Shown here in pieces: positions 32,955 to 44,390 of a stretch of DNA of 45,194 nucleotides. The stretch lies in the NCBI GenBank assembly GCA_051453625.1, contig JBOZIK010000001.1:268963706-269008899 (forward strand). The letters run 5' to 3'. Each line of letters starts with the position of its first letter. Position 1 is the first letter of the stretch. Made by a program: the position numbers and the translations under genes. The DNA comes from Welwitschia mirabilis. Lineage: Eukaryota; Gnetophyta; Gnetopsida; Welwitschiales. Under the pieces are notes generated by a model that was not told the origin of the DNA, made no database searches, and worked only from the letters and a program-made list of their open reading frames with translations.

Positions 32955-33475
32955 ACCATCCTCCAAGTTGAAGACAATAGAAGAGTTCATCAAGAGGATT
33001 AAAAGGCACTAATAAGTATCTCAAGATTAGTAAAAGAAATTCTATGATCAAAAACATTTCTAATTAAACCTTTCAAATTGGAGATCAACTGCCACTACAA
33101 ATCACAGAAAGAGTTGAAGATTTGGTTTATAAATTGGAATTTTCGTCTATGTTTTAAATTCATCCATAATTCATGTCACTTTGTTGAAGCCTTATAAAGG
33201 ACAAAGTTCAAGATTGCACACTTAATTGGAAGCACATTTTATTAAGGCCTAATCTTACTCTTGATGTTCAACCTAAGGAAATATTAAAAATTGTATCAAA
33301 AAGCTTTAAAACAAAATCATAATAAAAGTTTTAGCTAAATGAACACATTGAGATGCAAGAAAAAGTAGTCCATCCATTGAGGAGTTAATGCTTAAGACTA
33401 AAGATGGATGACCATGCAATGCAAGTATAAGCAGTCCATCCACTGAGGAGTCAATGCTTGAGGACGAGCTAAGAA
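32955..33475 (+). pseudogene. Decayed Ty3/gypsy integrase C-terminus with chromodomain remnant
   Basis: In order: PSKLKTIEEFIKRIK near 32959-33003 (family EEFxKRIKDxHKQV), then TFQIGDQLPLQITERVEDLV followed by YKLEFSSM (about 33076-33160; family F.xGDxV...AYKLELPxxxxIHPVFHVSLLKPYK), then HVTLLKPYKG after a frameshift (33172-33201). Next come VQPKEIL and KVLAK (about 33267-33335), with two TGA codons where a chromodomain has Trp. This order is typical of chromovirus-type Ty3 elements. The last segment contains a 66-bp in-frame duplication and ends LEDELRN with a stop next to the polypurine tract. Frameshifts and stops make it non-functional. Confidence 0.8.
33367..33475 (+). repeat. 66-bp in-frame duplication at the end of pol
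   Basis: AGTCCATCCATTGAGGAGTT at 33367 recurs as AGTCCATCCACTGAGGAGTC at 33433. The spacing of 66 bp is 22 codons, so both copies read in one frame as SSPSIEELMLK and SSPSTEESMLEDE. Confidence 0.85.
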
Positions 33476-33491
33476 ATTAAAGGGGAGAGAA

Positions 33492-33906
33492 TGTAATGTT
33501 CCAAATTGACCTTTAATTAAGTAATTTTTATTAAATGTAATTAAAGTATAGTTAAGAATGATTACTATTGTAATGAAAGGATGTGACCCTAGGTTGTAAT
33601 ATTGTATCACTTCATCTTGATTCATAAGCCTATGGAATTAAATGAGGGTGAATAGACTTGGTGGACATAACTGATGATAACCTTGGCTAATTCCCAAGGG
33701 CCTTAGGAAGAGGGCTAAGGACGTAGTTCACTTCTTTAGATTTGACAACTAGTCCAAAGTTGAAATAAGCCATAGAAGAAAAACTATTGCTATTCTAATA
33801 AAGAGATACTTTAATTCTACCCAATTGATATGTTATTATTTTCCTTGTCTTTTTAATTTCAAATATTCCTTACTAAAATGCAAATTTAATAAGTTGGAAC
33901 ATTACA
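33492..33906 (+). repeat. 3' LTR of the Ty3/gypsy element
   Basis: A 415-bp copy that starts TGTAATGTTCC and ends GGAACATTACA; these tips are perfect 11-bp inverted repeats. It directly follows AAAGGGGAGAGAA. It aligns over its whole length with the 5' LTR. Confidence 0.9.
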
Positions 33907-36900
33907 ACAAGATTCCCTATTCCTTTAAGAGTGGAGTAGGCTAAGGGCATACCACTACAAAATATTATATCTTGTTTTTTTTATCTCACTTATGAAAGAA
34001 CATATTTAAATTGACATGTTCATTAGATTTGTTACTAAGAGTTTAATTTGATACTTACTTTCCCTTTTATATGATATTTTTCACATTAATTCTTAGGCTA
34101 ATAAGTTTCATACGTTATTATATTTATTTACTATATGTTACTATATTTTTTTATTATTTTTCAATTATTAAATGGTTCAAGTATTTCATGTGAAATTATT
34201 TTTTTTTGTCTTTTATATTTTTCAATAAATGATGAATTATTACCTAATTCTTTATTAGTGAAGGTATGTTTTCTTTAACATTAGCATTTTTTTAATTTAT
34301 GCTTCCATGGAAAAAAGTTAAAAACTTTTTTTAACCTTTTATATATCTTCAATGACATTGAACTTTTATGAAACATATGTAGTTATAAGAAAATGAAACT
34401 AAATGAGAAAAAATAAAAGAGAAATAATGGATGTATTTATTGATTGCATGTTTATTTAAATTTTATCTCTCTTTTTCCTTGGTTTTTATTTTATAAACGT
34501 GTAGGAAACTTCTTTATTTCTTATCTAGCTTGAATTTTTCCTCTAATATTTCATAGCTCAATTTCTTTTTAAATATAACTTCTTTACTAATGTTACTATG
34601 AAAATGTATAGCAAATTCGTAGACACACCTCTATATTAAGGACAATATTACTATGTTCTTCTTAATTTTAGAAGACCATATGAAGATGAATGCATTCCTT
34701 TTTTTTTCCATATAACCAAAACCTTTAAGAAATGATTTCATATAATTTACCTTCATAGATACTAATTATGTAGAGTGTTGTTAGAGTCTTAGGTTGATAG
34801 CATTCACTTTAAATGTGATCAATTTAACAATAAAGTGTAGAAACAAAAAGCCTTATAAATCAATAATGTTAGAGTATATTATGAAAATTATAGGGGAGCT
34901 AAAAAATATTAGAGATAATAATTAATTTGTACATCCTCGTTTCTCACTAACATAAGTTTTATAAATCACCATTAATTAGTGTTGGAAGTTTTAAAAATCT
35001 ACATCATTTTTTACAATATTTCATTTTTATCAAAATGCATGCAGTATTGCATTACTAGTGCATAGGAAAACTATTCTTAAAAGAAGTAGAATCATGGATA
35101 TTGATAAATCCATTTACAACAAAAGAAAGCACAATCATAAGATGCAACATAAGTAATAATTTGTGATTACTGAAGTCTCAGAATTGTGTAGATTAAGAAA
35201 GAATATATTAATTAAATGTATTTACTAATTATTAAATTTAAAAGGACATATATAATAATATGTAAAGGCCTCATAATATTGTCTGGTAAAACCAACTTTA
35301 GTTTCAGCACCTTTTGGTTAATCAGGATATTTATTTTTAAGATTTTAATCCTAATGTATATAGTAATTCCATCATAGGAACATAGTTATGATAAAAAAGA
35401 TTTCTATCATGAGTGTATAAAGACATAATTATCTATTATACTCATTTTGAGGCTTTATCTGAAAAAGTAAATCTTTGCCAAAAAGAATAAAATTGTTTTA
35501 TACTTTTATTAACCATATTTACTATCACAAGAAGTTGTAAGAAATTCATAGTATTTTTAAGTTTCAATTTAGTTTATATTGTAATTTTAATTTTTTTAAT
35601 TTTATTTTATGTCAACCATTTTTAAGACTTACTTATTCAACTATATTTTCAAACTTATAAGTTTCACATGAATTTTATTAAATTAATGTAATTATTAATC
35701 TTAATTAATTTTAAATTAACAAATTTAAATTAAAGTTTAGTTTTATGTATTTCTAACATGGTTAAATCTTCTCCATTTTTGTTCATCCTATGTGTTTTCT
35801 ATTAAAGCATTAGACTTAATAATTCTTTGGCTTTGCATTTTGGAAATAAGAGTGCAAATCATTTTCTATTTTCCTATTTGATTTTTCTAGGTATTCTTAT
35901 ATTGATTAATATTAAAATATCTTTTATTATTTTTATTAATCAAACAACTAATATAACAAACAAACAAACAAGGAGAAAAATCAAATACTAAAGGATTAAG
36001 TTTCCTTTTGAATCATATTTCTATTTGCAATATAATTTTTCTACTATAAATTTGAGGTACTTAATTTTATCTTATCTTTTTTTTCAAAGGAAAATCAATT
36101 AGTAGTTAAATATCAAGTTGGTAAGTATACATATGTTTTAATATAATAAGAGATAATTTATTATTTATGAAACATTTTTCATGATTTAGTAAATAAATGT
36201 GGAACTTATAATCAAATGCAAATATCAACTTAGAATCAAATAAAAATTAAGGATTATATATAGTAAATAATGTAAATAACACTTAATATATAATCATAAC
36301 CAATTAAAATATTAATGATGTTACAAAAAATTAAATAAGTTGTGTATAATGTGGAATACAATTATATGTTACTTCATTATTACACAACTTAACTTGGTGT
36401 TTGTTTATCAAGATATCATGCATCTTTTGGGATGATGTGTATATTTAGAACAATATATCTTCTTGTATTTGTTTTATACATATTAATTTACTATCTTATT
36501 TATGTGCATTTACAAGAACCTTATCTTAAATGTACTTCTTATGTTCACATTTTCTTATCATCTAACATACACTTGGAATTAGCTGTATTTCTAGATATAC
36601 AAGAAGGTTTGAATTTGATTTGATTAGTAGCAACTGTATTAGCAACATTTCATTTTTACTACTTAAATAACCAAGGTACATATTAAAGAAGAACTAAGTT
36701 ATGTATGATAACTAGGTTTCATTTTAACTTAACCTAAACTATCTTGCCTATTATTACTACAAGTTTTGTATTAGTAGAATTGACTTGTTTTAAGTTATGT
36801 TTATATTTAAAACTTCAATTTTAATACTTCCATTTGAACATAACTTAGAGTGATTTTATTTCTTATGTATTTTTCTTCAATATAATTCATATGTTACTTT

Positions 36901-37600
36901 GCTCTATTATTTGTTCTGCTAGTTTGTATCTCTTTCATAACTTAGGTCTATTTTCTTATTTATGTAGTTAGCTTTAATTATGAAATGTAGTTTAGGAATA
37001 TTTCTAAGATTCTTACTTAAAAGTAAGAATCCTTGAATCTAAATTCCTTTTTCTTATGCCCATATCTTTAAGTTCCATTTAAAATATCTTAGATTTCTAG
37101 ACAAAGAATGTTTTAAAAATTGTATGACATAAGAAAATAATCAATTAGAAATAACAAATAATGAACTTACCATTCTCCATTAAGTAAAAACCAAAATTAC
37201 ATCAAAGAAATTTTACTTAGTTTCTATAATCAAAATATCATTAACATTGCTTATTTTCCATTTTGTTGTGCTAGCTAGAAGAGAAGACGAATCTTGATCT
37301 AGTATTGCTCATTTTTGTGTAGTACCTTTTTGTGGCTATTCTTTTGTCTTCTCCCCTCTAATTGATATTTTATCTAATCCAAGTGTAGATATTTCTTTAA
37401 TTAGGATTACTACATTATTCAATAAAACTTCAACAAGCCTTATTTTAATGTCCTTAATCTTTTTACTATTGTTTTAAATTTCTATAATCTTGAGTTTTAC
37501 TATCTCAAATAATGAATTCTTTTCTAAAATAACCTCTTATCTTCTTTGAACTTTATATTTTATTTTTATTTTTCATCATAGATAATTCTAAAACTATATA
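33907..37600. other. AT-rich unassigned DNA
   Basis: No gene or element end was recognised in about 3.7 kb. The open frame at 36432-36623 shows no family resemblance. Confidence 0.4.
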
Positions 37601-37952
37601 TCCTTCAAATAAGAATATTTCACTATTATCAACATACAGAATTACTTTATTATCTTTAAAGTGAGAAACATTTTAACAGGTTAAATTTTTTGAAACAATT
37701 TTAATATGTGATTATGTGAGGCTCCAATAATGTATATAATGAATTTTACAATCATTTTATAAATAATTATGATTTGTAAAATCTTTGTAATTTAAAAGTA
37801 ATACTTGTAATAACAATTTCCATATGCTAACTTAGAGATAGAAGATTTAGTATGTTGTATACTTTTTATGAATAACTATATATTTAGAAGGATGACTATG
37901 ATCTTTGTGATATATCACTTTCTTCTTATAGATTAAAAAGTATAATCTCTCA
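37600..37952 (-). mobile_element. Probable 3' LTR of a minus-strand copia element
   Basis: On the minus strand, ACTTAAGGGGGAGCA (37966-37952), a typical copia polypurine tract, is followed by TGAGAGATTATAC, a plausible LTR start at 37952. The far border near 37600 is a guess, because no terminal CA or target duplication could be fixed. Confidence 0.45.
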
Positions 37953-37964
37953 TGCTCCCCCTTA

Positions 37965-39260
37965 AGTGTAGCTAAGATGAAGGTGAGAAATAAAGTTTAA
38001 TTCATAATGTAGAAAAATTAGAATGATTAAAAACCTTAATAATGATGTTAGAAACTTGTAAGTTAGAGGAAACCAAATCAGTTCTAAAAGTCTTATGAGA
38101 AACTTCTTCTTAATAAAATGATATTAACTTTAATGTACTTCTAGCTTGAAACATAGGATTAATAGTCATCTACAAAGTAGACATGCTTTTAAAAAATAAA
38201 ATAGAGGTTTATGACAAATAAAAACTAATATCTTGGAGAGTATAAGAGATACAAGGAAATTTTACAATCATAGATGCTAAGGAATAGTATTTTGTTTTAG
38301 CGTTAGAATGAACATCTATAGATTACTTCTTATACCTAAAAGAGATACAATTCCTACTAGGATAACTTTACTAACATGTCATGGAATGACAAGAAATTGG
38401 ATAACCTATGAATAAGCATTGGAAAATCCACATTGTATCATTAGAGTGTGATATCAAAGTCAAATACCAAACTAAATAATGCCATTTACATAGCCTATAA
38501 TATGATTGATCATCTAAAAATGATAATTCTTATGGTGTTGCACATAATAACATAGATAATTAATAGAAAATAAAATATCAAGACTTCTAAGTCTTTTCAT
38601 TTTGAAAGAAGAAAGTTTTGGCAATATAGGACTAGAAATTCCTTTATAATCTTTCAATTGTGCATAATGAAGAAGTTTTAGAGAATATCTATAGTGATTC
38701 AAAATAAGATCATTAAAAAAAATAGTGAATCTCCACATTAATAAGAGAATTAAGATACCCTAAATATTTCATAGTAAACTGATTAAAACATTTAATAAGT
38801 GTAGAATTTTTCCTATCAAAGTTATATCACCAACATATAGTACATTATATGAAGGAAAAACTAAATATATAAATAGAAAATAATAATGAGCTAAATCCAT
38901 TAATTCACACTCTTAATGCTTTCAAAATATCATATCGAGAACATTTTAGGCAACAAAAATTTTTAATTTTATCTAGATTAAATAAAGCCCTTAGATTTAT
39001 TTATATAAAAAGGCTTAGTATGGAAACCATTTAAGAATGCATACTTATCATTAAGTTGTCTAATATCTTAATTGTGTGCTATAATAAGAACATTCTATAT
39101 AGGATTAGATTTTATCATATATTAAAATATTTTAGAAAATTTCAATTCTAGTGCTTGGTTGAAATCGTTTTACAACAAGTTACACATTTAGCCTCTTGGT
39201 AATTTCTCTACATAAAATTTGGTTTTATACAGAAATTTACTTCTAACTTTTTTTCATCTA
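37965..39260 (-). pseudogene. Decayed Ty1/copia pol on the minus strand: reverse transcriptase and RNase H
   Basis: Read on the minus strand from 39260 downward. First an RT start (YKTKFYVEKLPRG, then NDFNQALELKFSKIF, family ARLVAKGFxQxxGxDFxETFSPV). Then DIRQLNDKYAFLNGF near 39090-39022 (family WxIxQLDVxNAFLNG). Then VLYVGDITLIG at 38843-38811, where the catalytic YVDD is YVGD. RNase H is marked by TKYYSLASMIVKFPCISYTL then QDISFYL near 38300-38210 (family EAEYRSLASTTCEIVWISYLLxDL). The tail HFIKKKFLIRLLELIWFPLT (about 38120-38060) fits HFIREKVxxGxxELxFVxSxxQ and runs open to the polypurine tract. Stops and frameshifts are frequent, so it is non-functional. It is not a copy of the plus-strand element at 9.5 kb, because its motifs differ clearly. 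Confidence 0.85.
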
Positions 39261-39880
39261 TAGAAATTGTAGCACAAGCCCTATTTTTCTTTTCTTTTCT
39301 ATTTTCTTTTTTAATTTTTTATTTTTATAACATAATAAATGAAGACTATCATTTGTGGTTACTAATCAACCAAAGTATCTTATGACATATTTAACTGCTT
39401 TTAGTTTGATAGGAATGATGAGAAGTAATTGTAGAGACTACAGATGATAGGTATAAGTGGATAGAATTAAATTAGACTAAAGTAGCATTATAATTAGTGA
39501 AACGTAACATCTCATGTTTAGAATCAGATGGCTTACTAATATATGTAAATGAATGAATTTAACTTAAAAAATTGTTTTGATAAGGATAAGTTATTTTTTT
39601 ATCAAATAAAATTTACTAGCAATGATTTAGTTCATTGGTTGTTAATAAAGAATAATCTTTAATAATTATTAGGAAAACCTATAAAGCCCTTAAAGAGGAA
39701 GAACCACTAACTATAAAATCAAAATAAGTGATAATGGATAGTTGATCAATTAATAAAAGAAAAAGACTTTTAGGATTATCTTGAATGGAATAAAAATAAA
39801 CATATTTGGACAAAGTTATACAACATGAAATAGTAAATTTTTATTTAACACTTAAAACCAATCATAAAAAATAATAATGT
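39261..39880. other. AT-rich DNA upstream of the minus-strand copia pol
   Basis: Integrase and gag of the minus-strand element would be expected here but could not be read. No reverse-complement primer site (GCTCTGATACCA) was found to the right, so the element's 5' end is not placed. Confidence 0.35.
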
Positions 39881-39882
39881 CA

Positions 39883-39970
39883 TTACAAGTATATGCACTC
39901 AAGTAAGTAAATATAGCAATGATAAAGACTTAAATTTATTATAAGTATATGCACTCAAGTAAGGAAATGT
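39883..39970. repeat. 56-bp partial tandem duplication
   Basis: AAGTATATGCACTCAAGTAAG occurs at 39887 and 39943, with TAAATATAG/GAAATGTAA after each copy. Confidence 0.8.
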
Positions 39971-40194
39971 AATCTAGTTGTCTTCCTAAAAGATTCTTAA
40001 ATAGAGGTTTTGTATCAATAATAATCGCATGCAACATATTAATAAGCCACATTCTAGTGTAAAATGTTAGTTATTATGAAGGCAAACATTCTTTTCTCTT
40101 TTATGTTAAAAGTAACACTATCTTACCAAAAAAGAAAAAGAAATAAAAAGTAAAAAGTCAAAAATTAAAAAAAAAAAGGTGATTAAGTTAATGT

Positions 40195-40508
40195 TAATTC
40201 AAAGCTTTATATTAAACCCTATAGCTAACTAGGGTTGTAAAAGAAGGATAAGATTTCTCTGTGAGGGTATAATTATGGTCAAAATCATTTGCAATCTTAC
40301 TTGCAATTCTCTCTTAAGTTAAAGGAACAACTTGTATTACTTGTAATTACTAGATTTTTGTTTAGTGAAATGGACCTTTATGATAGTTTAGGAAAGTAGT
40401 CTAAAAAGGGCTTAAACCTTGTTAAATTATTTGTATATGCTTATTTGTTTTCTTTTCTTCTTTCTCCACTTGTCTCCATAACAGTGACTTTAGAGTGCAT
40501 AGGTAAAA
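40195..40508 (+). mobile_element. Possible copia LTR end with decayed primer site
   Basis: TGGACCTTTATGATAG, then AAAAAGGGCTTAAACCTTG and TTAAATTATTTGTATATGC, resemble the R/U5 part of plant copia LTRs. CATAACA at 40487-40493 could be the LTR end and GTGACTTTAGAGTGC a decayed TGGTATCAGAGC primer site. No pol follows on the plus strand. Confidence 0.3.
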
Positions 40509-40594
40509 TTTCCCCCTTCCATTCTAGTTAATTTTTCATTTACATAAGGTAGCAAATAGATATTGAACATTGCAAATCATAAACAAGTTAATTA

Positions 40595-42380
40595 GAGTAG
40601 AGAACTAGGATAACTAGTGATGAATCTTGAATTTTGATAAAATAAGGTATTAATAGTTATAGTTTTGCATTACATTTTGAATTTTAATATTAAATTTAGA
40701 GGTATTTATGTAACTTTTATATGATAGGGACCTTAGACCCTTAATGAAATAAAATTAATGCATTATAATATACTTTGAGACTATTCCTTATAATTATGAT
40801 CAGGAGATCAAGATTAAAGATGAAAATTGGTAGCGTGGTAGACCACGTTAACCTATCAGCTTTATAAATGATTCATAATCCCTATTCTATTATCATATCT
40901 TATCAACTTGCTAATATAATGATTTTAACTCATTTTGACAAGGGATGCATGACATTAAATGATATTAGAAACTTTAAGACATCAATACTTGCAAATTTGA
41001 ATTCTGGAAGCTAGAATTTAAAGATTTTAAGTTATTTTTTAGTCAAATTTGATGTTTCATGTAATAAAAGTTATAAAAGATAAAATTGAGTTAATTTAAC
41101 TTTAAAATTTAAGGTAAGTAACTATGTACACATATGACTCAAGTAGAAATATAATGATTTTGACAACTCCCTAACCTAAAACTAATCTAAGTACACCTAC
41201 AAAGACCCACTCAATGTCCAAACTTCATGGACAAAGTTATTATACCAAATTTATGTTATTTTGATATGATTCAAGCCATTTTCAAGCATTGGAAGGAGAT
41301 TTTCTACTTCATTTCTCTCATATTTCTTTACTTTCAAGTTGATCTTCTCTTCATATTAACTTTGGAAGCCTTTCACATTATTCATTCTCATCTTTTCTAG
41401 TATAAACATCNNNNNNNNNNNNNNNNNNNNNNNNNNNNNNNNNNNNNNNNNNNNNNNNNNNNNNNNNNNNNNNNNNNNNNNNNNNNNNNNNNNNNNNNNN
41501 NNNNNNNNNNATTTGAACTCGGTAACATCATTATTTTTTTCTATGAAGGATTATGAGAAAGAATAAATTTTTAATAAAATAAGGTATTAATAATCATAAT
41601 ATTACTTTATGTTTTGAATTATAATACTATGCTTAGAGGTATTTTTGTACTTTTTAGGTGATAGGAAACTCATATACTTAATGAAGTTAAGATAATGTGT
41701 TATAATTTAGTTTGAGGCTATTCATAATGATTTTGATTATAACATCAAGATTGAAAGTGAACATGCAGAGCATGAAGAACCACTTCAACTTATGAGCTCT
41801 ATAAATAATTTTTAATCCTTTTTTCATCATCATATCTCATCCAATTACTAAGGTATAATTTTAAATCATTTTGAAATGGGAAACATGATATTAAATGATA
41901 TTAAAAATTTTTAGGATGTCAGTATCTAAATATTTACATTCTAGAAGCTAAAATTTGCACATCTCTAGTCATTTCTAAGTTAAATTTGATTATTCATATA
42001 CGTCGTATTCAATTCCATTATATTTAATTAAACGAAATAGCCAAAGGATGGTGTAGCATCATTTTCATAAGTAAATTGGCACTATAGTGTCATATGATAG
42101 TTTTAACTAGTGTGTAATGTCATAATTTTGGTAACTTCCAAATGAGAAACTAATTCAAATATACCTATAAATACTTCTGTAAATGTCATAGTTCTAAAAA
42201 TGATGGTATTATATCAAATTTATGTTATTTTGATTTGATTCAAGCCATTCTCAAGCATTAGAAGAAGATTGTCTACTTTATTTCTCTTATATTTCTTTAC
42301 TTCCAAGAAAAGATTCTTTCTATATTAGCTTTGAAAGCCTTCTGCATTCTCCATTATCATATTTTTCTATTATAAACATC
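40595..42380. repeat. Diverged direct repeat, period about 940-970 bp
   Basis: Copy A (about 40595-41410) and copy B (about 41511-42380) share many segments in the same order: ATAAAATAAGGTATTAATA, TTAGAGGTATTT, ATGATATTAAA, TTTATGTTATTTTGAT, TTCAAGCCATT, CAAGCATT, ATATTTCTTTACTT and TATAAACATC. AATAAGG anchors lie at 40641 and 41578, and TATAAACATC at 41401 and 42371. Each copy holds a TATAAAT core after a CAGCTT or GAGCTC. They may be LTRs of a collapsed element or a tandem duplication. The 100-N gap lies between them. Confidence 0.8.
41411..41510. other. Assembly gap, 100 N
   Basis: A placeholder run of N exactly between the two copies of the 0.95 kb repeat. The join may have been guided by repeat similarity. 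Confidence 0.99.
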
Positions 42381-44369
42381 CACTTTCAGCCTTATACATC
42401 CCTATGCATCCCACTTTCCACTACATTTTCTCCCATTTTCATCCATTTGAAGGGCATTATAGGGGTAGTGAAGTGCATGTGATCTGGTAGTGTAGGAGGT
42501 GGAGAAGGCATTAAATATTATAAGTAATTGGATTAAAAAATAAAGGAAATGATGTGATTTCATATGAAACCAATAAGTTTTCTTTTCCTTATGTTTTTAT
42601 GCTTTTTATCACTTGATTTATGCAATTTTATTTTACTTTCCTTTCAAATGGCCTCAGCCTTCTTATAGCATGTTGCATAATTAGTACTAATTAGATTATC
42701 AAACATTAAGTACATATCATAGCATACTGTTCTTTTTTAGATTGGTCACTCTATGTTAAATGAATTATGTATTTCATTCCTTTTCTTCCTTCTTTCCTCT
42801 ATTCTTCTAATTTTTCTAGTACATTTTCTCATGATTTCACAATTCTTCTAAGGCAGATGATGATGAATTTATATTTTCTCATTTTATAGCCATAAATTGA
42901 TTTTTAAATATGTTATTTACATTTATTTTAGATATAAATTATCTATTTTTGTATGAATTCTTTTGTCTTCTTTCTTCCTTCTTAAAATCAAAGTAGGCTA
43001 GTAAATTTCAATGCGCATCGTGACCATAACCCTTTTTTTGAAACTCCAATGATTTTGAAATTTCGTCAATAGATTCCACATATGATTTAGAAAATTCTAC
43101 TTTCAAATAGTTAAAACCCAAATTCAGCCTCTAAAACCCGATTATTTGCCATTTATAATCAAAGTTACTATTTTACTTTAAAAACCTTCTAAATTGTGAA
43201 ATCCTAATTTTCTTGATTTAGCACAGTGCATTTCTCTATCATTCTTAATGGGTTTTTAAAAATTAAAGATTGTATCTTGCAGTTGTTTTTAAGTACTTTC
43301 AGAATATGCCGTGCATTTTTTTCACAAGTTTTGTAGTTTGCTTTGTATTCTTCATTAAAATAGAGTTAACTATAATTTTTGTAGTTTTTTCTATATGAAC
43401 TGTTTCTATTGATTTTAATTAATTCTACTTGATCTTGAATATTTAATCATAAAACTTGTTTTAGGATATATTTTAAGTATTTTTAAGGTTTGAGAATTTC
43501 TAAATCCATTATTTGAATTTTCTCTTCTCTTTTCTCTTTCTTCTTCCTTTTTTCTATTTCTATTAGTTAAAATATCTTGACATTGACTATGCTACTTTAA
43601 TTTAATGAAAATTTCTATGTTGTTTTTTATCAATTATCTATTGATTTAGGATCTAATCCAGATGTTTTCATGATTTTATAACTCCTTTCATGATAAGTAA
43701 AGAGTTATCTTTCAAATCAAAATTATCAAAGGTTAATGAAAGTCTTACCAAAGTTAAAGCATTTGCTATGTTGATTTGAAGAATTTAAATTTTTAAGTGT
43801 TATATTTTGATTCTATACTATTGTACATTTTGTATAGAATGGAATATGATGTCTAAATTACTTAACTACATCCATGTTAAATGATTTCAAGTAGTAAACT
43901 TTTTAAAGAAAATTATTTTTTCATGAAAATAATTTTCTTAGTTTTGACTGTTTAAATTCTGTTGATCTTTAGAAATCATAGTAAATGTTTATAAAATATT
44001 ATTTCTTTTTATTTAATTATATTTCCTTTTTCACATCTTATAAAACAACATTTTTCTAGATGTAATATTTACCATAATTATAAGTCATGTGTTGTAATTA
44101 ATTGTGTTATCATGTAAAGTGATATTCTGATAAGATAATATTAATATTTTCAGATGAAATCATGTTAAGTATTTCATTAGTTCGATACTTGTGTGCTTTT
44201 ACTAACACGCAATTTAACCCAAGAGATTTCTTTATGCCTTAATTTGTAATATTTATACTTGATTTTCTTTTCCTGAGTTAAATTATTATGTTAAGTAAAC
44301 CTTTTTTTTTATGAAGGATCAGAGTCTGATCTTCTCATCTTAAAAATTAATTTTTCTTTTATTCAAAAT
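42381..44369. other. AT-rich DNA, possibly a long LTR
   Basis: No protein was recognised. Since a primer-binding site follows at 44370, part of this stretch is probably a 5' LTR, but its left border was not found. Confidence 0.35.
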
Positions 44370-44390
44370 TGGTGTCATTGCTGGGAGTGC
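44370..44390 (+). promoter_or_regulatory. Athila/Tat-type primer-binding site (decayed)
   Basis: TGGTGTCATTGCTGGGAGTG matches, through C-to-T and G-to-A type changes, the TGGCGCCGTTGCCGGGGA site that follows the 5' LTR of many plant Athila/Tat Ty3 elements. The preceding T-rich tract (TTTTTCTTTTATTCAAAAT) is also usual for these LTR ends. The element body would lie to the right, mostly outside the window. Confidence 0.6.

Larger units (their letters stand above)
28086..33906 (+). mobile_element. Ty3/gypsy LTR retrotransposon, decayed, with internal satellite DNA
   Basis: Two LTRs share the inverted tips TGTAAT...ATTACA. The 5' LTR is followed by TTGGTATCAGAGC, the initiator-tRNA-Met site used by plant chromoviruses. 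The 3' LTR is preceded by a polypurine tract AAAGGGGAGAGA (33478-33490). The interior order is: 0.8 kb unassigned, a 1.35 kb minisatellite, a GA microsatellite with an 863-N gap, then the end of pol. The flanks GTAAG and ACAAG match in only 3 of 5 bases, so the target duplication is decayed or absent. The two LTRs differ by many substitutions and small indels, so the insertion is old. Confidence 0.85.

Noticed and set aside
33951-33962. CCACTACAAAAT, another CACTA-like tip
   Set aside because: No inverted partner or target duplication was visible.
40832-40850. GCGTGGTAGACCACGTT hairpin
   Set aside because: It is not preserved in the second copy of the 0.95 kb repeat, so there is no sign of function.
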